The notes under the pieces are model-generated. The model saw only the letters and a program-made list of their open reading frames with translations. It ran no database searches and was not told the DNA's origin. The translations under genes were made by a program, and so were the position numbers. A stretch of DNA of 64,000 nucleotides, taken from positions 397,135 through 461,134 of the forward strand of contig NZ_JAGFNP010000002.1 in assembly GCF_017592475.1 (NCBI RefSeq), read 5' to 3'. This document shows, in pieces, positions 16,190 to 24,102 of this stretch (positions are counted from its first letter, which is position 1; the number at the start of each line of letters is the position of its first letter). This DNA is from Glycomyces niveus. Its GTDB lineage: Bacteria; Actinomycetota; Actinomycetes; Mycobacteriales; Micromonosporaceae.

Positions 16190-17845
16190 GTGACCGCTGA
16201 GATGACCGGCATCGGCGTCAGCCCCGGCGCGGTCTACGCGCCGGTGGCCCGCCTCGCGCCCGTCCCCGCACCGCCCGCCGACACCGGGCCCGAGCCCGAC
16301 CCGGCCGCCGCGCTCGCGCGAGCCCGGGCCGCCCTCGAAGCGGTCGCCGCCGACCTCGACGAACGCGCCGAGGCCGCCACCGGCACCACCGCCGACATCC
16401 TCGACGCCCAGTCGATGATGCCGCGCGACCCCGCCCTCGCCGACCAGGTCGAGAAGGCCCTCGCGAACGGCCGCTCGACCCCGCACGCGGTCATCGAGGC
16501 CTACGGGTTCTTCCGGTCCGCCCTCGAAGCCGCCGGCGGCTACCTCGCCGAACGCGCCGCCGACCTCGACGACCTCCGCGACCGCACCATCGCCGTCCTC
16601 CTCGACCGGCCGATGCCCGGCCTGCCCGACCCCGGGCACCCGTTCGTGCTGGTGGCCAACGACCTCGCTCCCGCTGACACCGCCGCGCTCGACCCGGCCA
16701 AGGTCGTTGCGATCATCACCGAGCAGGGCGGGCCCACCAGCCACACCGCGATCCTCGCCAAATCCATGGGCCTGCCCGCCGTCGTCGCCTGCCCAGCCGC
16801 CGCCGCGCTCGCCGACGGCACCGAAGTCCTGGTCGACGGCGGCACCGGCCTCGTCGTCCCCGACCCCGAACCCGGGCGGGTCCGCCGCGTCCTCGACGCC
16901 GAGGCCAAACGCACCGCCGCCCTCGCCGCCAGCCGCGGCCCCGGCCGCACCGCCGACGGCCACGCCGTCCAACTCCTGGTCAACCTCGGCTCCCAAGCCG
17001 ACCTCGCGGCCGCCGCCGCGGTCGACAGCGAAGGCGTGGGACTCTTCCGCACCGAGTTCCTGTTCCTCGACCGCGAAACCGCACCGACTGTGGACGAGCA
17101 GGTCGAGGCCTACGGGCAGGTGTTCGCGGCGTTCGCGGGACGCAAGGTCGTCGTCCGCACCCTCGACGCCGGGGCCGACAAGCCGCTCGCGTTCGTCGAC
17201 CACGGCGACGAGCCCAATCCCGCGCTCGGCGTGCGCGGGATTCGCCTGGCCCGCACCGAATCCGGTGCCTCCCTTCTCGACGACCAGTTGACCGCGATCG
17301 CCGCGGCCGCTGCCGAGCACAGCGCCGAAGTCTGGGTCATGGCCCCCATGGTCGCGACCCCGGCCGAAGCCGCCGCCTTCGCCGACCGGTGCCGCGCCCA
17401 CGGACTGCCCACCGCGGGCACCATGATCGAAGTCCCCGCCGCGGCACTGCGCGCCTCGCGCGTGCTCGACGGCTGCGACTTCGCCAGCCTGGGCACCAAC
17501 GACCTCGGCCAGTACACGCTCGCCGCCGACCGCATGAACGGCGCGCTCGCCGACCTCCTCGACCCGTGGCAGCCCGCGCTGCTCGACCTGGTCAGCCTTG
17601 CCGCCGAAGCCGGACGCGAAGCCGAGAAACCGGTCGGCGTATGCGGCGAGGCCGCGAGCGACCCGCTCTTGGCGTGCGTCCTCGTCGGACTCGGCGTCAC
17701 GAGCCTGTCCATGGCGCCCAGCGCGGTCGCGGCGGTCCGCGCCGAACTGGCCGTCCGCACGCTCGCGGACTGCGCGGGCATGGCCGCCGCGGCCCTCCAC
17801 GCCAACGAGGCCGACGAGGCCCGCCGCGCGGTCGCCGCTTACTGA
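16190..17845 (+). CDS. ptsI: PTS enzyme I
   Basis: 551-aa phosphoenolpyruvate-protein phosphotransferase. The N-terminal HPr-binding helical domain is followed by the phosphohistidine swivel motif GGPTSHTAILAKSMGLPAVV (His ~187) and the C-terminal PEP-binding barrel with EGVGLFRTEFLFL, NPALGVRGIRL and GTNDLGQYTLAADR, plus CGEAASDPL near the end with its catalytic cysteine. It starts PTS phosphotransfer with PEP. GTG start after GAGGAG, 9 bp from the HPr stop. It closes the operon, so the operon encodes all phosphotransfer steps from PEP to fructose 1-phosphate. Confidence 0.95.
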   Translation: MTAEMTGIGVSPGAVYAPVARLAPVPAPPADTGPEPDPAAALARARAALEAVAADLDERAEAATGTTADILDAQSMMPRDPALADQVEKALANGRSTPHAVIEAYGFFRSALEAAGGYLAERAADLDDLRDRTIAVLLDRPMPGLPDPGHPFVLVANDLAPADTAALDPAKVVAIITEQGGPTSHTAILAKSMGLPAVVACPAAAALADGTEVLVDGGTGLVVPDPEPGRVRRVLDAEAKRTAALAASRGPGRTADGHAVQLLVNLGSQADLAAAAAVDSEGVGLFRTEFLFLDRETAPTVDEQVEAYGQVFAAFAGRKVVVRTLDAGADKPLAFVDHGDEPNPALGVRGIRLARTESGASLLDDQLTAIAAAAAEHSAEVWVMAPMVATPAEAAAFADRCRAHGLPTAGTMIEVPAAALRASRVLDGCDFASLGTNDLGQYTLAADRMNGALADLLDPWQPALLDLVSLAAEAGREAEKPVGVCGEAASDPLLACVLVGLGVTSLSMAPSAVAAVRAELAVRTLADCAGMAAAALHANEADEARRAVAAY

Positions 17846-17852
17846 ACCGCCA

Positions 17853-17873
17853 ATGGCACATCACATGTCACGC
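17853..17873 (-). repeat. dispersed 21-bp repeat, copy 2
   Basis: ATGGCACATCACATGTCACG, 8 bp after the ptsI stop. It faces copy 3 in inverted orientation. Confidence 0.8.
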
Positions 17874-17940
17874 GCTACCGCTGCCCTGCCGGCCGTGCCG
17901 CGGAGAGACGGCGCCGCCGTAGCCGAGACGCACAGATGAT

Positions 17941-17961
17941 GCGTGACATGTGATGTGCCAC
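17941..17961 (+). repeat. dispersed 21-bp repeat, copy 3
   Basis: Exact consensus CGTGACATGTGATGTGCCAC at 17942-17961. Inverted relative to copy 2 with 67 bp between them, so the pair could fold into one long hairpin. Confidence 0.85.
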
Positions 17962-18040
17962 CGCTGCACCCGGCGACGGTCCCGCCTCTTGATCGACGCG
18001 GGGAGGGGCGTCGGTCGACCGCTCCCGGCCGCCGGGCGGC

Positions 18041-18061
18041 GTGTGACATGTGATGTAGTAC
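18041..18061 (+). repeat. dispersed 21-bp repeat, copy 4 (degenerate end)
   Basis: GTGTGACATGTGATGTAGTA: the left two-thirds matches, the right end GCCAC has become AGTAC. Third copy in the 334-bp gap between ptsI and the ROK gene; the rest of that gap holds only the ROK promoter. Confidence 0.7.
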
Positions 18062-18143
18062 TGGAAATCGCGGCAGCAACGCGAGCGCGCCGCCAACGTA
18101 GGGCTTGGCAGTTCGGCCGATAACGGACCCTTCGACTAACCCA

Positions 18144-18173
18144 TTTACAAAGGCGGCAATCGCGCCGTACCAT
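18144..18173 (+). promoter_or_regulatory. promoter of the ROK regulator (leaderless)
   Basis: TTTACA (18144-18149), 18-nt spacer, TACCAT (18168-18173), then 6 nt to the ATG. The -35 lies within AACCCATTTACAAAG, a sequence repeated with one change at the promoter of the adjacent importer (19549-19563); likely the regulator's own operator. Confidence 0.6.
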
Positions 18174-18179
18174 GCATCC

Positions 18180-19385
18180 ATGAAGTCCACCTCGCGCGAC
18201 ATTCGCCTCCGCAACTGCTTCGCAGTGCTGCGGCACCTGATCGCGGACGCCCCCACCTCCCGCCAGATCCTCGCCCGCGAGACCGACCTCAGCGTCGCCA
18301 CGGTCTCCAACCTGGTCACGGACCTGATCGAACTCGGCGTCGTCGTGGAGGTGGGCCGCGAGGACTCCGGCGGCGGCAGGCCCCGCGCCCTGCTCGCCCC
18401 CAACGCCGGCGGCGGCGTCATGATCGGCGTCGACGTCGCCGAGACCTACGTCTACCTCGAGGTCTACGACCTCACCCTCGCCGTCGTCGACCGCGTCGAA
18501 GAGCGCATGGAACCCAGCGAGAACGCCCCTGAGCAGGTCATCGGCCACATCGCCTCCGCCATGGACCAGATCCGCGCCCGTCTCGGCGACCGCGCCATCC
18601 TCGGCCTCGGCGTCAGCCTCCCCGGCCAGGTCGACGTCACCTGGGGCGTCTCCGGCTTCGCCCCCAACTGGAACTGGCACGACGTCCCCTTCCGCAAGCT
18701 CCTCGCCGACCGCCTGCAGCTCGGCGTCCCCATCTACCTCGACAACCCCCTCAAGACCATCACCGTCGGCGAACTCTGGTTCGGCGAAGGCCGCGGCGTC
18801 GACCGCCTCGCCGTCCTCATCCTCGGCACCGGCGTCGGTGCGGGCCTCGCCTTCGGCGGCCAGCTCTACCGCGGCGCCACCAACTCCGCGGGGGAGTGGG
18901 GCCACACCACCATCAATCCCGGCGGCCCCCAATGCCGTTGCGGTGCAAAGGGATGCATTGAAGCCTACGTAGGCGCGCCCGCCATCCTCTGGCACTGGGG
19001 CCAACTCGACGGCCGCGCCGGCGCCGGCTCCCAGACCGAGGCCATGGCCGCCCTCGCCACCGCCTGGGAGGCCGGCGACGCCACCGCCGTCCGCACCGTC
19101 GAGACCGTCGCCGAATACCTCGCCGCCGGCGTCGCCAACCTCCTCAACCTCTTCAACCCCGACCTCGTCGTCTTCGACGGCTGGGTCACCAGCGTCCTCG
19201 GCGACGCCCTCATCCCCGAGTTCGAACGCCGCCTCGCCGACCACGCCATGGAGGCCCCCCTCAAAGCCGCCCGCCTCAAGCGCAACGGCCAGGACCGCAA
19301 CATGGTCGCCCTCGGCGCCGCCGCGCTCGCCCTCGAAGGGCACCTGAACCGCCTGAACACGGTCGGCTCCCGCAGCCGCCGCTGA
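18180..19385 (+). CDS. ROK-family sugar-responsive transcriptional regulator
   Basis: 401-aa ROK repressor. The N-terminal winged helix (residues ~5-60: LARETDLSVATVSNLVTDLI, VVVEVGREDSGGGRP) is followed by an actin-like ROK domain with the ATP-like loops (IGVDVAETYVYLEVYD) and the zinc motif CRCGAKGCIEAYVG (residues ~261-275, CxCGxxGCxE). It probably controls the downstream importer, since a near-identical 15-bp sequence overlaps both -35 boxes. The start at 18180 is chosen because a -10 element ends 6 nt upstream; a longer in-frame GTG at 18105 would read through the promoter. Confidence 0.88.
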   Translation: MKSTSRDIRLRNCFAVLRHLIADAPTSRQILARETDLSVATVSNLVTDLIELGVVVEVGREDSGGGRPRALLAPNAGGGVMIGVDVAETYVYLEVYDLTLAVVDRVEERMEPSENAPEQVIGHIASAMDQIRARLGDRAILGLGVSLPGQVDVTWGVSGFAPNWNWHDVPFRKLLADRLQLGVPIYLDNPLKTITVGELWFGEGRGVDRLAVLILGTGVGAGLAFGGQLYRGATNSAGEWGHTTINPGGPQCRCGAKGCIEAYVGAPAILWHWGQLDGRAGAGSQTEAMAALATAWEAGDATAVRTVETVAEYLAAGVANLLNLFNPDLVVFDGWVTSVLGDALIPEFERRLADHAMEAPLKAARLKRNGQDRNMVALGAAALALEGHLNRLNTVGSRSRR

Positions 19386-19683
19386 ACACGGCGGCGTCCG
19401 CACCGCCCGCCGCATCTGCCTCACCGGCCCCAGTCGATCCGTTCGGCGTGGGGCTTTCTCTGCTGTGCGCTGGGGAAACACCAGCCTCTCCCATAGCGAC
19501 CGCTCCCACCCACATCGAGCGCAAATCGTTATCCGAGCCCTTACTCCAACCCATTGACAAAGTGAGTGGCGCTCGCAACACTGGGAGGCGAATCGACGGT
19601 TGTCGAAACTCCGCTGCGGCGTCGACCAGACCCGGGGTCGCACGGGAGCCCTTCCGACCTCTCAACGTAGCGAGGAGCTAGTC
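19386..19683. other. intergenic region upstream of the sugar importer
   Basis: 298 bp without a gene. It holds the importer promoter (19554-19582) and a ~95-nt untranslated leader ending in the GAGGAG of the next gene. Confidence 0.6.
19549..19582 (+). promoter_or_regulatory. promoter and putative ROK operator of the importer
   Basis: TTGACA (19554-19559), 17-nt spacer, AACACT (19577-19582). The 15-mer AACCCATTGACAAAG (19549-19563) differs at one base from that at the ROK promoter. Confidence 0.62.
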
Positions 19684-20982
19684 ATGGTTGCCTTCAAGCG
19701 CAACAACTCTTCCCAGCAAACGTTCGCCAAGCTGGCGATGAACCGCCGCCGCATGCTCGCCCTGGGCGGCCTCGCCGCCGGCGCCGGCGCGCTCAGCGCG
19801 TGCGGCGGCAACACCGGCCGCGGTTCCGGCGACGGCGTCAATCTCTCGCAGTGGTACCACCAGTACGGCGAGGCCGGCACCCAGCAGGCCGCCGAGAAGT
19901 ACGCCGCCGCGTACAAGGACGCCACCGTCACCATCAACTGGATCCCCGGCGACTACGACACCGCGCTCTCCTCGGGCCTCCTGGCCGAGAAGGAGGGCGA
20001 CTACCCGGACGTCTTCGAGGGCCACCTCAACCGCGCGATGGTCGAGTCCGAGCAGATCATCCCGCTCGACGACATCCTCGCCGACGTCCTCGACGACTAC
20101 ACCCCGGACGACCTGGCGCGCAACACGATCGACGGCAAGATCTACGGCGTCCGCATGATCGACGACCCGCAGTTCCTGTACTACCGGCCCTCCCTCCTCG
20201 AGGCCAAGGGCATCACGCCGCCCGCCACCTTCGACGAGCTCATGGCCGCCGCCGCCGAGCTCACCACCGGCGACGTCAAGGGCCTGTTCCTCGGCAACGA
20301 CGACTCCGCCACCAAGCTGTTCCAGCCGATCGTCTTCTCCGCCGGCGAGACCCTGCTGACCGACGCCAACGAGATCGGCTTCACCAAGGAGACCGTCCTC
20401 GCCGGGGCCATGCAGGTCAAGGAGCTGCACGACTCCTCCTCGCTCCTGGTCGGCGCCCCGACCGAGGCGTGGGACCCGTCCTCGATCATCCAGAACCTCT
20501 GCGCCATCCAGTGGTGCGGCCTCTGGGCGCTCCCGCAGATCATCGAGGCCCACGGCGACGACATCAACGTCATCCCCGTGCCCGGCTTCAACGGCGGCAC
20601 CCCCACGGTCTTCAACGGCGGCTGGGACACCTTCGTCAACGCCAAGTCCGCCAATATCGACGAGGCCAAGGCGTTCGTCAAGTGGCTCTGGATCGACAAC
20701 GAGGAGTTCATCCTCGACTGGAACCTCTCCTACGGCTTCCACATCCCGCCCCGCCTTTCCATGCGCGGCAGCGCCGAGCAGCTGCAGTCCGGTCCCGCGG
20801 CCGAGGCCGTGCGGATCTCCGAGGAGTACGGCTGGGCCGAGAACCCCAACTGGACCCCGAAGATGGAGACCGCCGTCGACGACATGATGAACCACATCGT
20901 GCTGGAAGGGGCCGACCCCGACGCCGAGTTCGACGCGGCCGCCGCCACCATCCAGGGCGAACTCGACTCGATCTTCGGCTAG
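19684..20982 (+). CDS. CUT1-type sugar ABC transporter, substrate-binding lipoprotein
   Basis: 432-aa extracellular solute-binding protein (family 1). It has an exceptionally long N-terminus with a twin-arginine-like MNRRRMLALGGLAAGAGALSAC; the Cys is the predicted lipid anchor, so export may be by Tat. The mature part opens with LSQWYHQYGEAGTQQAAEKY and is rich in Trp/Tyr/Asp near GGWDTFVNAKSANIDEAKAF, typical of oligosaccharide binders. The ligand is unknown. First gene of a three-gene operon with two permeases and no ATPase, so a shared MsiK-type ATPase elsewhere is expected. GAGGAG lies 7 nt before the ATG. Confidence 0.9.
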   Translation: MVAFKRNNSSQQTFAKLAMNRRRMLALGGLAAGAGALSACGGNTGRGSGDGVNLSQWYHQYGEAGTQQAAEKYAAAYKDATVTINWIPGDYDTALSSGLLAEKEGDYPDVFEGHLNRAMVESEQIIPLDDILADVLDDYTPDDLARNTIDGKIYGVRMIDDPQFLYYRPSLLEAKGITPPATFDELMAAAAELTTGDVKGLFLGNDDSATKLFQPIVFSAGETLLTDANEIGFTKETVLAGAMQVKELHDSSSLLVGAPTEAWDPSSIIQNLCAIQWCGLWALPQIIEAHGDDINVIPVPGFNGGTPTVFNGGWDTFVNAKSANIDEAKAFVKWLWIDNEEFILDWNLSYGFHIPPRLSMRGSAEQLQSGPAAEAVRISEEYGWAENPNWTPKMETAVDDMMNHIVLEGADPDAEFDAAAATIQGELDSIFG

Positions 20983-20995
20983 GGGAGTGCGCAAC

Positions 20996-21964
20996 GTGGC
21001 AGTCTCCGCAGCGACCGCCGCGGACGCGACGGCGGGCACCGGGGAGCACGCTCCCCGGGCCCGCCGAGGCGGACGGCGGCGGACCGCCCTCACCTTCTGG
21101 GGCTTCGTGGGGCCCTTCCTGATCGGGCTCCTGGTCTTCACGATCATCCCGGTCGGCTGGAGCGCCTACCTGTCGTTCTTCGACGCGACGAACACCGTCA
21201 GCCCGACGCCCGAGGACTTCGTCGGGTTCGGCAACTACACGGCGATGCTCACCGACCCGGCGTTCCAGGACAGCCTCGTCACGTTCACCGTGTTCGCGGC
21301 GTTCATCGTCCCGGTCACCTTCGCGTTCTCGCTCGGCCTGGCGCTCATGCTCAACCGGGTGCGCTTCATGCGCGCGTTCTTCCGCTCGGTGTTCTTCCTG
21401 CCGTTCGCATGCTCCTATGTGGTGGCGGCCCTGGTGTGGAAGATGTCGATCTTCAACGGCGTTCGCTACGGCCTGGCCAACACGGTCCTCGACCTGTTCG
21501 GGGTCGACGAGATCGCGTGGCTCTTCCGCCCCGACCCGCCGTGGTTCTGGCTCGTCATCGTCTCGCTGCGCCTGTGGATCCAGGTGGGCTTCTACATGAT
21601 CCTGTTCATAGCCGCGCTGCAGCAGATCCCGCAGCACCTCTACGAGGCCGCCTATGTGGACGGCGCGAAGCCCGGGCGCCAGACGTTCTGGCACATCACG
21701 CTCCCGCAGCTGCGCGCCACGTCCGTGGCGGTGCTCATGCTCATCCTCATCGCCGCCTACCAGGCGTTCGACGAGTTCCTGCTCCTGGTCGGCACCATGC
21801 CCTCGGCCCGGCCGCCGCTGGTGTACCTGTACCAGACCTCGCTGGGCATGCAGCAGGAGCTGGGCACCGGCTCGGCCGGCGCGCTCATCCTGGCGCTCCT
21901 CATCGCGATCGTCACCCTCCTGCAGGGCAAGTTCCTCGGCTTCGGCAACTCGGAAGATCGGTGA
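20996..21964 (+). CDS. CUT1 sugar ABC transporter permease 1 (MalF-like)
   Basis: 322-aa inner-membrane permease with six predicted helices after a ~35-residue charged Ala/Arg-rich N-terminus. The cytoplasmic EAA loop, YEAAYVDGAKPGRQTFWHIT (residues ~219-238), is where the ATPase docks. It pairs with the next permease. GTG at 20996 is preferred over the in-frame GTG at 20987 because GGGGAG is correctly spaced only from the former; the latter overlaps that site. 13 bp after the binding-protein stop. Confidence 0.9.
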   Translation: MAVSAATAADATAGTGEHAPRARRGGRRRTALTFWGFVGPFLIGLLVFTIIPVGWSAYLSFFDATNTVSPTPEDFVGFGNYTAMLTDPAFQDSLVTFTVFAAFIVPVTFAFSLGLALMLNRVRFMRAFFRSVFFLPFACSYVVAALVWKMSIFNGVRYGLANTVLDLFGVDEIAWLFRPDPPWFWLVIVSLRLWIQVGFYMILFIAALQQIPQHLYEAAYVDGAKPGRQTFWHITLPQLRATSVAVLMLILIAAYQAFDEFLLLVGTMPSARPPLVYLYQTSLGMQQELGTGSAGALILALLIAIVTLLQGKFLGFGNSEDR

Positions 21965-21967
21965 GCC

Positions 21968-22837
21968 ATGACCACTGAGACCAAGCGACCCGCCCCGGTC
22001 GGCCGCAGGCGCGGCCCCAGCTCCGGGGGCACGGTCAACTTCCTGGCGCTCAGCGTCCTCGCGGTGCTGTTCCTCATCCCGTTCTACCTGATCCTGCGGA
22101 ACGCGCTCTCGACCGACGCCGAGATCACCGCGCCCGGCTGGATGTGGTTCCCCGTCTCGCCGGCCTGGGAGAACATCGAGAAGCTCTTCACCGACCCGTC
22201 GGTGCCGATGGCCCGCGCGCTCCTGAACTCGGCGCTCGTGGCGATCCTGACGACGCTCGGCACCCTGTTCCTGTGCGCCACGGCCGGATACGGGCTCGCC
22301 CGCATCCCCTACCGCCACGCGAACAAGGTCTTCTACATCGTCCTGGCCACGCTCATGATCCCCGGCGCGATCACGTTCGTGCCCAGCTTCGTGATGGTCT
22401 CCAGCCTCGGCTGGATCTCCGACCTGCGGGGCCTGGTCATCCCGACGCTGTTCAACGGGTTCGTGGCCTTCCTGTGCCGCCAGTACTTCCTGAGCTTCCC
22501 CCGGGAGCTCGAGGAGGCGGCGCGGGTCGACGGCCTCGGCTACTGGGGCTCGTTCTGGCGCATCGTGATCCCCAACTCCGGGAACTTCCTGGCGGCCATC
22601 GCGGTCATCACCTTCGTGGGCTCCTGGAACTCGTTCCTGTGGCCCTTGGTGATCGGTCGCTCGCCGGACTCGTGGACCGTGCAGGTGGCGCTGTCGACGT
22701 TCCTGACGGCGCAGACCGTGAGCCTCTCGCAGCTGTTCCTCGCGGCACTCGTCGCAATGCTGCCCTTGCTGTTCGTCTTCTTGTTCCTGCAGCGCTTCCT
22801 GGTCCAAGGAGTTGCGCAAACCGGGCTAAAGGGCTGA
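21968..22837 (+). CDS. CUT1 sugar ABC transporter permease 2 (MalG-like)
   Basis: 289-aa permease with six membrane helices (first LALSVLAVLFLIPFYLILRN) and the EAA loop ELEEAARVDGLGYWGSFWRI (residues ~180-199). It starts 3 nt after the first permease and completes the importer; no glycoside hydrolase gene is attached, which keeps the substrate open. Transcription is probably under the ROK regulator encoded upstream. Confidence 0.9.
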   Translation: MTTETKRPAPVGRRRGPSSGGTVNFLALSVLAVLFLIPFYLILRNALSTDAEITAPGWMWFPVSPAWENIEKLFTDPSVPMARALLNSALVAILTTLGTLFLCATAGYGLARIPYRHANKVFYIVLATLMIPGAITFVPSFVMVSSLGWISDLRGLVIPTLFNGFVAFLCRQYFLSFPRELEEAARVDGLGYWGSFWRIVIPNSGNFLAAIAVITFVGSWNSFLWPLVIGRSPDSWTVQVALSTFLTAQTVSLSQLFLAALVAMLPLLFVFLFLQRFLVQGVAQTGLKG

Positions 22838-22985
22838 TAGCGAGGGACGCCCTAGTTCCTAACACGACAATTGCAAATGCTAATGTGAGCTGCACTTCGG
22901 TCAGCGAGCCCAACCGGCTGCGGGTCCCGCCCGCAGCCGTGCGCTTTGACCGCGCCCGTCCCCTTTGCACAAGGAGTCATCCCCA

Positions 22986-23372
22986 GTGGAAGAACTGAAG
23001 ATCCGGTCCCCGTTCGGCGTGTGGATCCTGACGCTCGTCACCTTCGGCATCTACGGCCTGTTCTGGTACGCCAAGACCGCCACCCAGATCAAGGCCGTCA
23101 ACCCGAACAACCCCGGGAACGTCAGCGGCTCGAGCCTCGTCGTGTGGATGCTGTTCGGCTTCATCACCCTCTACATCGTGCCCATCATCAACTGGTTCAA
23201 GCTGTGCGCCTCGATCAAGGCCGAGCAGCAGGCCGCCGGTCTGGCCCCGACCTTCAACACCGGCGTGGCCACCCTGCTCTGCTTCGTCGCCGGCACCAAC
23301 CTCTGCTACATCCAGGCCCAGCAGAACCTCGTGGTGAACGCCGTCAAGGCCCGTCAGGGCGTCCCCGCCTAA
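22986..23372 (+). CDS. DUF4234 membrane protein
   Basis: 128-aa protein of the DUF4234 family. The N-terminal RSPFGVWILTLVTFGIYGLFWYAKTATQI (read in two helices) is the family signature: a membrane hairpin followed by an amphipathic helix. A second hydrophobic segment is LVVWMLFGFITLYIVPIIN and a third AGTNLCYIQAQQN. Function unknown. GTG start 6 nt after AAGGAG. AT-rich sequence (22858-22890) upstream is probably its promoter. A 32-bp palindromic terminator follows. Confidence 0.85.
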   Translation: MEELKIRSPFGVWILTLVTFGIYGLFWYAKTATQIKAVNPNNPGNVSGSSLVVWMLFGFITLYIVPIINWFKLCASIKAEQQAAGLAPTFNTGVATLLCFVAGTNLCYIQAQQNLVVNAVKARQGVPA

Positions 23373-23403
23373 GACGCCCTCCCGTCGTTGCACACGCGGA
23401 GGC

Positions 23404-23435
23404 GAAGCCCCCGGCCGCATGCGGCCGGGGGCTTC
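23404..23435 (+). terminator. perfect hairpin terminator
   Basis: 32-bp perfect palindrome with arms GAAGCCCCCGGCCGC and a 2-4 nt turn, 31 bp after the DUF4234 stop. Confidence 0.8.
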
Positions 23436-23440
23436 GTGGT

Positions 23441-23461
23441 GCGTGACGCGTGATATGCCAC
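23441..23461 (+). repeat. dispersed 21-bp repeat, copy 5
   Basis: CGTGACGCGTGATATGCCAC (23442-23461), immediately after the terminator hairpin. Confidence 0.8.
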
Positions 23462-23501
23462 TGCGCCGCCGCAGCACCGCCCCGGACCGCCCCCGACCGG
23501 C

Positions 23502-23507
23502 TAACCT
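23502..23507 (+). promoter_or_regulatory. -10 element of a leaderless promoter
   Basis: TAACCT ends 7 nt before the GTG at 23515; no -35 is convincing. Confidence 0.5.
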
Positions 23508-23514
23508 TGCCGCT

Positions 23515-24030
23515 GTGGATCTGACCGAATACGTGCCCGTCGTCCCCGACTTCCCCGAGCCGGGGGTCGGCTTCCGCGACATCACGCCGCTGCTCGCCGC
23601 CCCCGAGGCCTTCCGCGCCTCGGTCGACCGGCTCCTGGAGGCCTGCGCGGCGCACCCGTACGACGCGATCGCCGCGTTCGACGCCCGCGGGTTCCTCTGG
23701 GCCGCCCCGCTCGCCGACCGCACCGGCACGCCCCTCATCCCGATCCGCAAGGCCGGCAAGCTCCCGCGCGAGGCCGCGGTCGAGTCCTACCGCGGCGAGT
23801 ACGCCGAAGTCCGCGTCGAGATGCACGCCGACGCCGTAAGCGAAGGCGACCGCGTCCTCCTCGTCGACGACGTCATCGCCACCGGCGAGTCCATGGCCGC
23901 CGGCATCCGCCTCGTCGAAGGCCTCGGCGGCACCGTCGCCGCCTGCGCCGCCCTCCTCGAGATCGCCTCCCTCTCGGGCCGCGACCGCCTCGACGGCTAC
24001 CCGATCATCTCGCTCCTCGGCAAGCTCTGA
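23515..24030 (+). CDS. apt: adenine phosphoribosyltransferase
   Basis: 171-aa type I PRTase. It opens with VVPDFPEPGVGFRDITPLL, the characteristic N-terminal hood of adenine PRTases, followed by FDARGFLWAAPLA, the RKAGKLP flexible loop and the PRPP motif VLLVDDVIATGESMAAG (residues ~115-131). It condenses adenine with PRPP to AMP in purine salvage, in the cytoplasm. The GTG is chosen from the hood alignment and the -10 box 7 nt upstream. It stands alone and converges on the KDPG aldolase gene across a long perfect hairpin. Confidence 0.88.
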   Translation: MDLTEYVPVVPDFPEPGVGFRDITPLLAAPEAFRASVDRLLEACAAHPYDAIAAFDARGFLWAAPLADRTGTPLIPIRKAGKLPREAAVESYRGEYAEVRVEMHADAVSEGDRVLLVDDVIATGESMAAGIRLVEGLGGTVAACAALLEIASLSGRDRLDGYPIISLLGKL

Positions 24031-24040
24031 GCCCGCCGAT

Positions 24041-24089
24041 ATAGACCGATGGCGCGTGACATGTCACATGTCACGCGCCATCGGTCTAT
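24041..24089. terminator. 49-bp inverted repeat built from two dispersed-repeat copies (copy 6)
   Basis: Two perfect 23-bp arms around a 3-nt centre (TCA, 24064-24066). Each arm contains CGTGACATG, the core of the dispersed repeat, extended outward by ATAGACCGATGGCG. It lies between convergent stops (24030 and 24103), so it can end transcription from both sides. Confidence 0.85.
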
Positions 24090-24102
24090 GCGAAAGACCT
24101 GC

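Noticed and set aside
14445..17800. Long minus-strand open frames (487 and 789 codons) opposite the PTS genes
   Set aside because: Antisense frames of GC-rich coding DNA; the plus-strand proteins have complete family motifs.
17868..19643. 591-codon minus-strand frame opposite the ROK gene
   Set aside because: Low-complexity antisense frame that runs through three repeats and two promoters.
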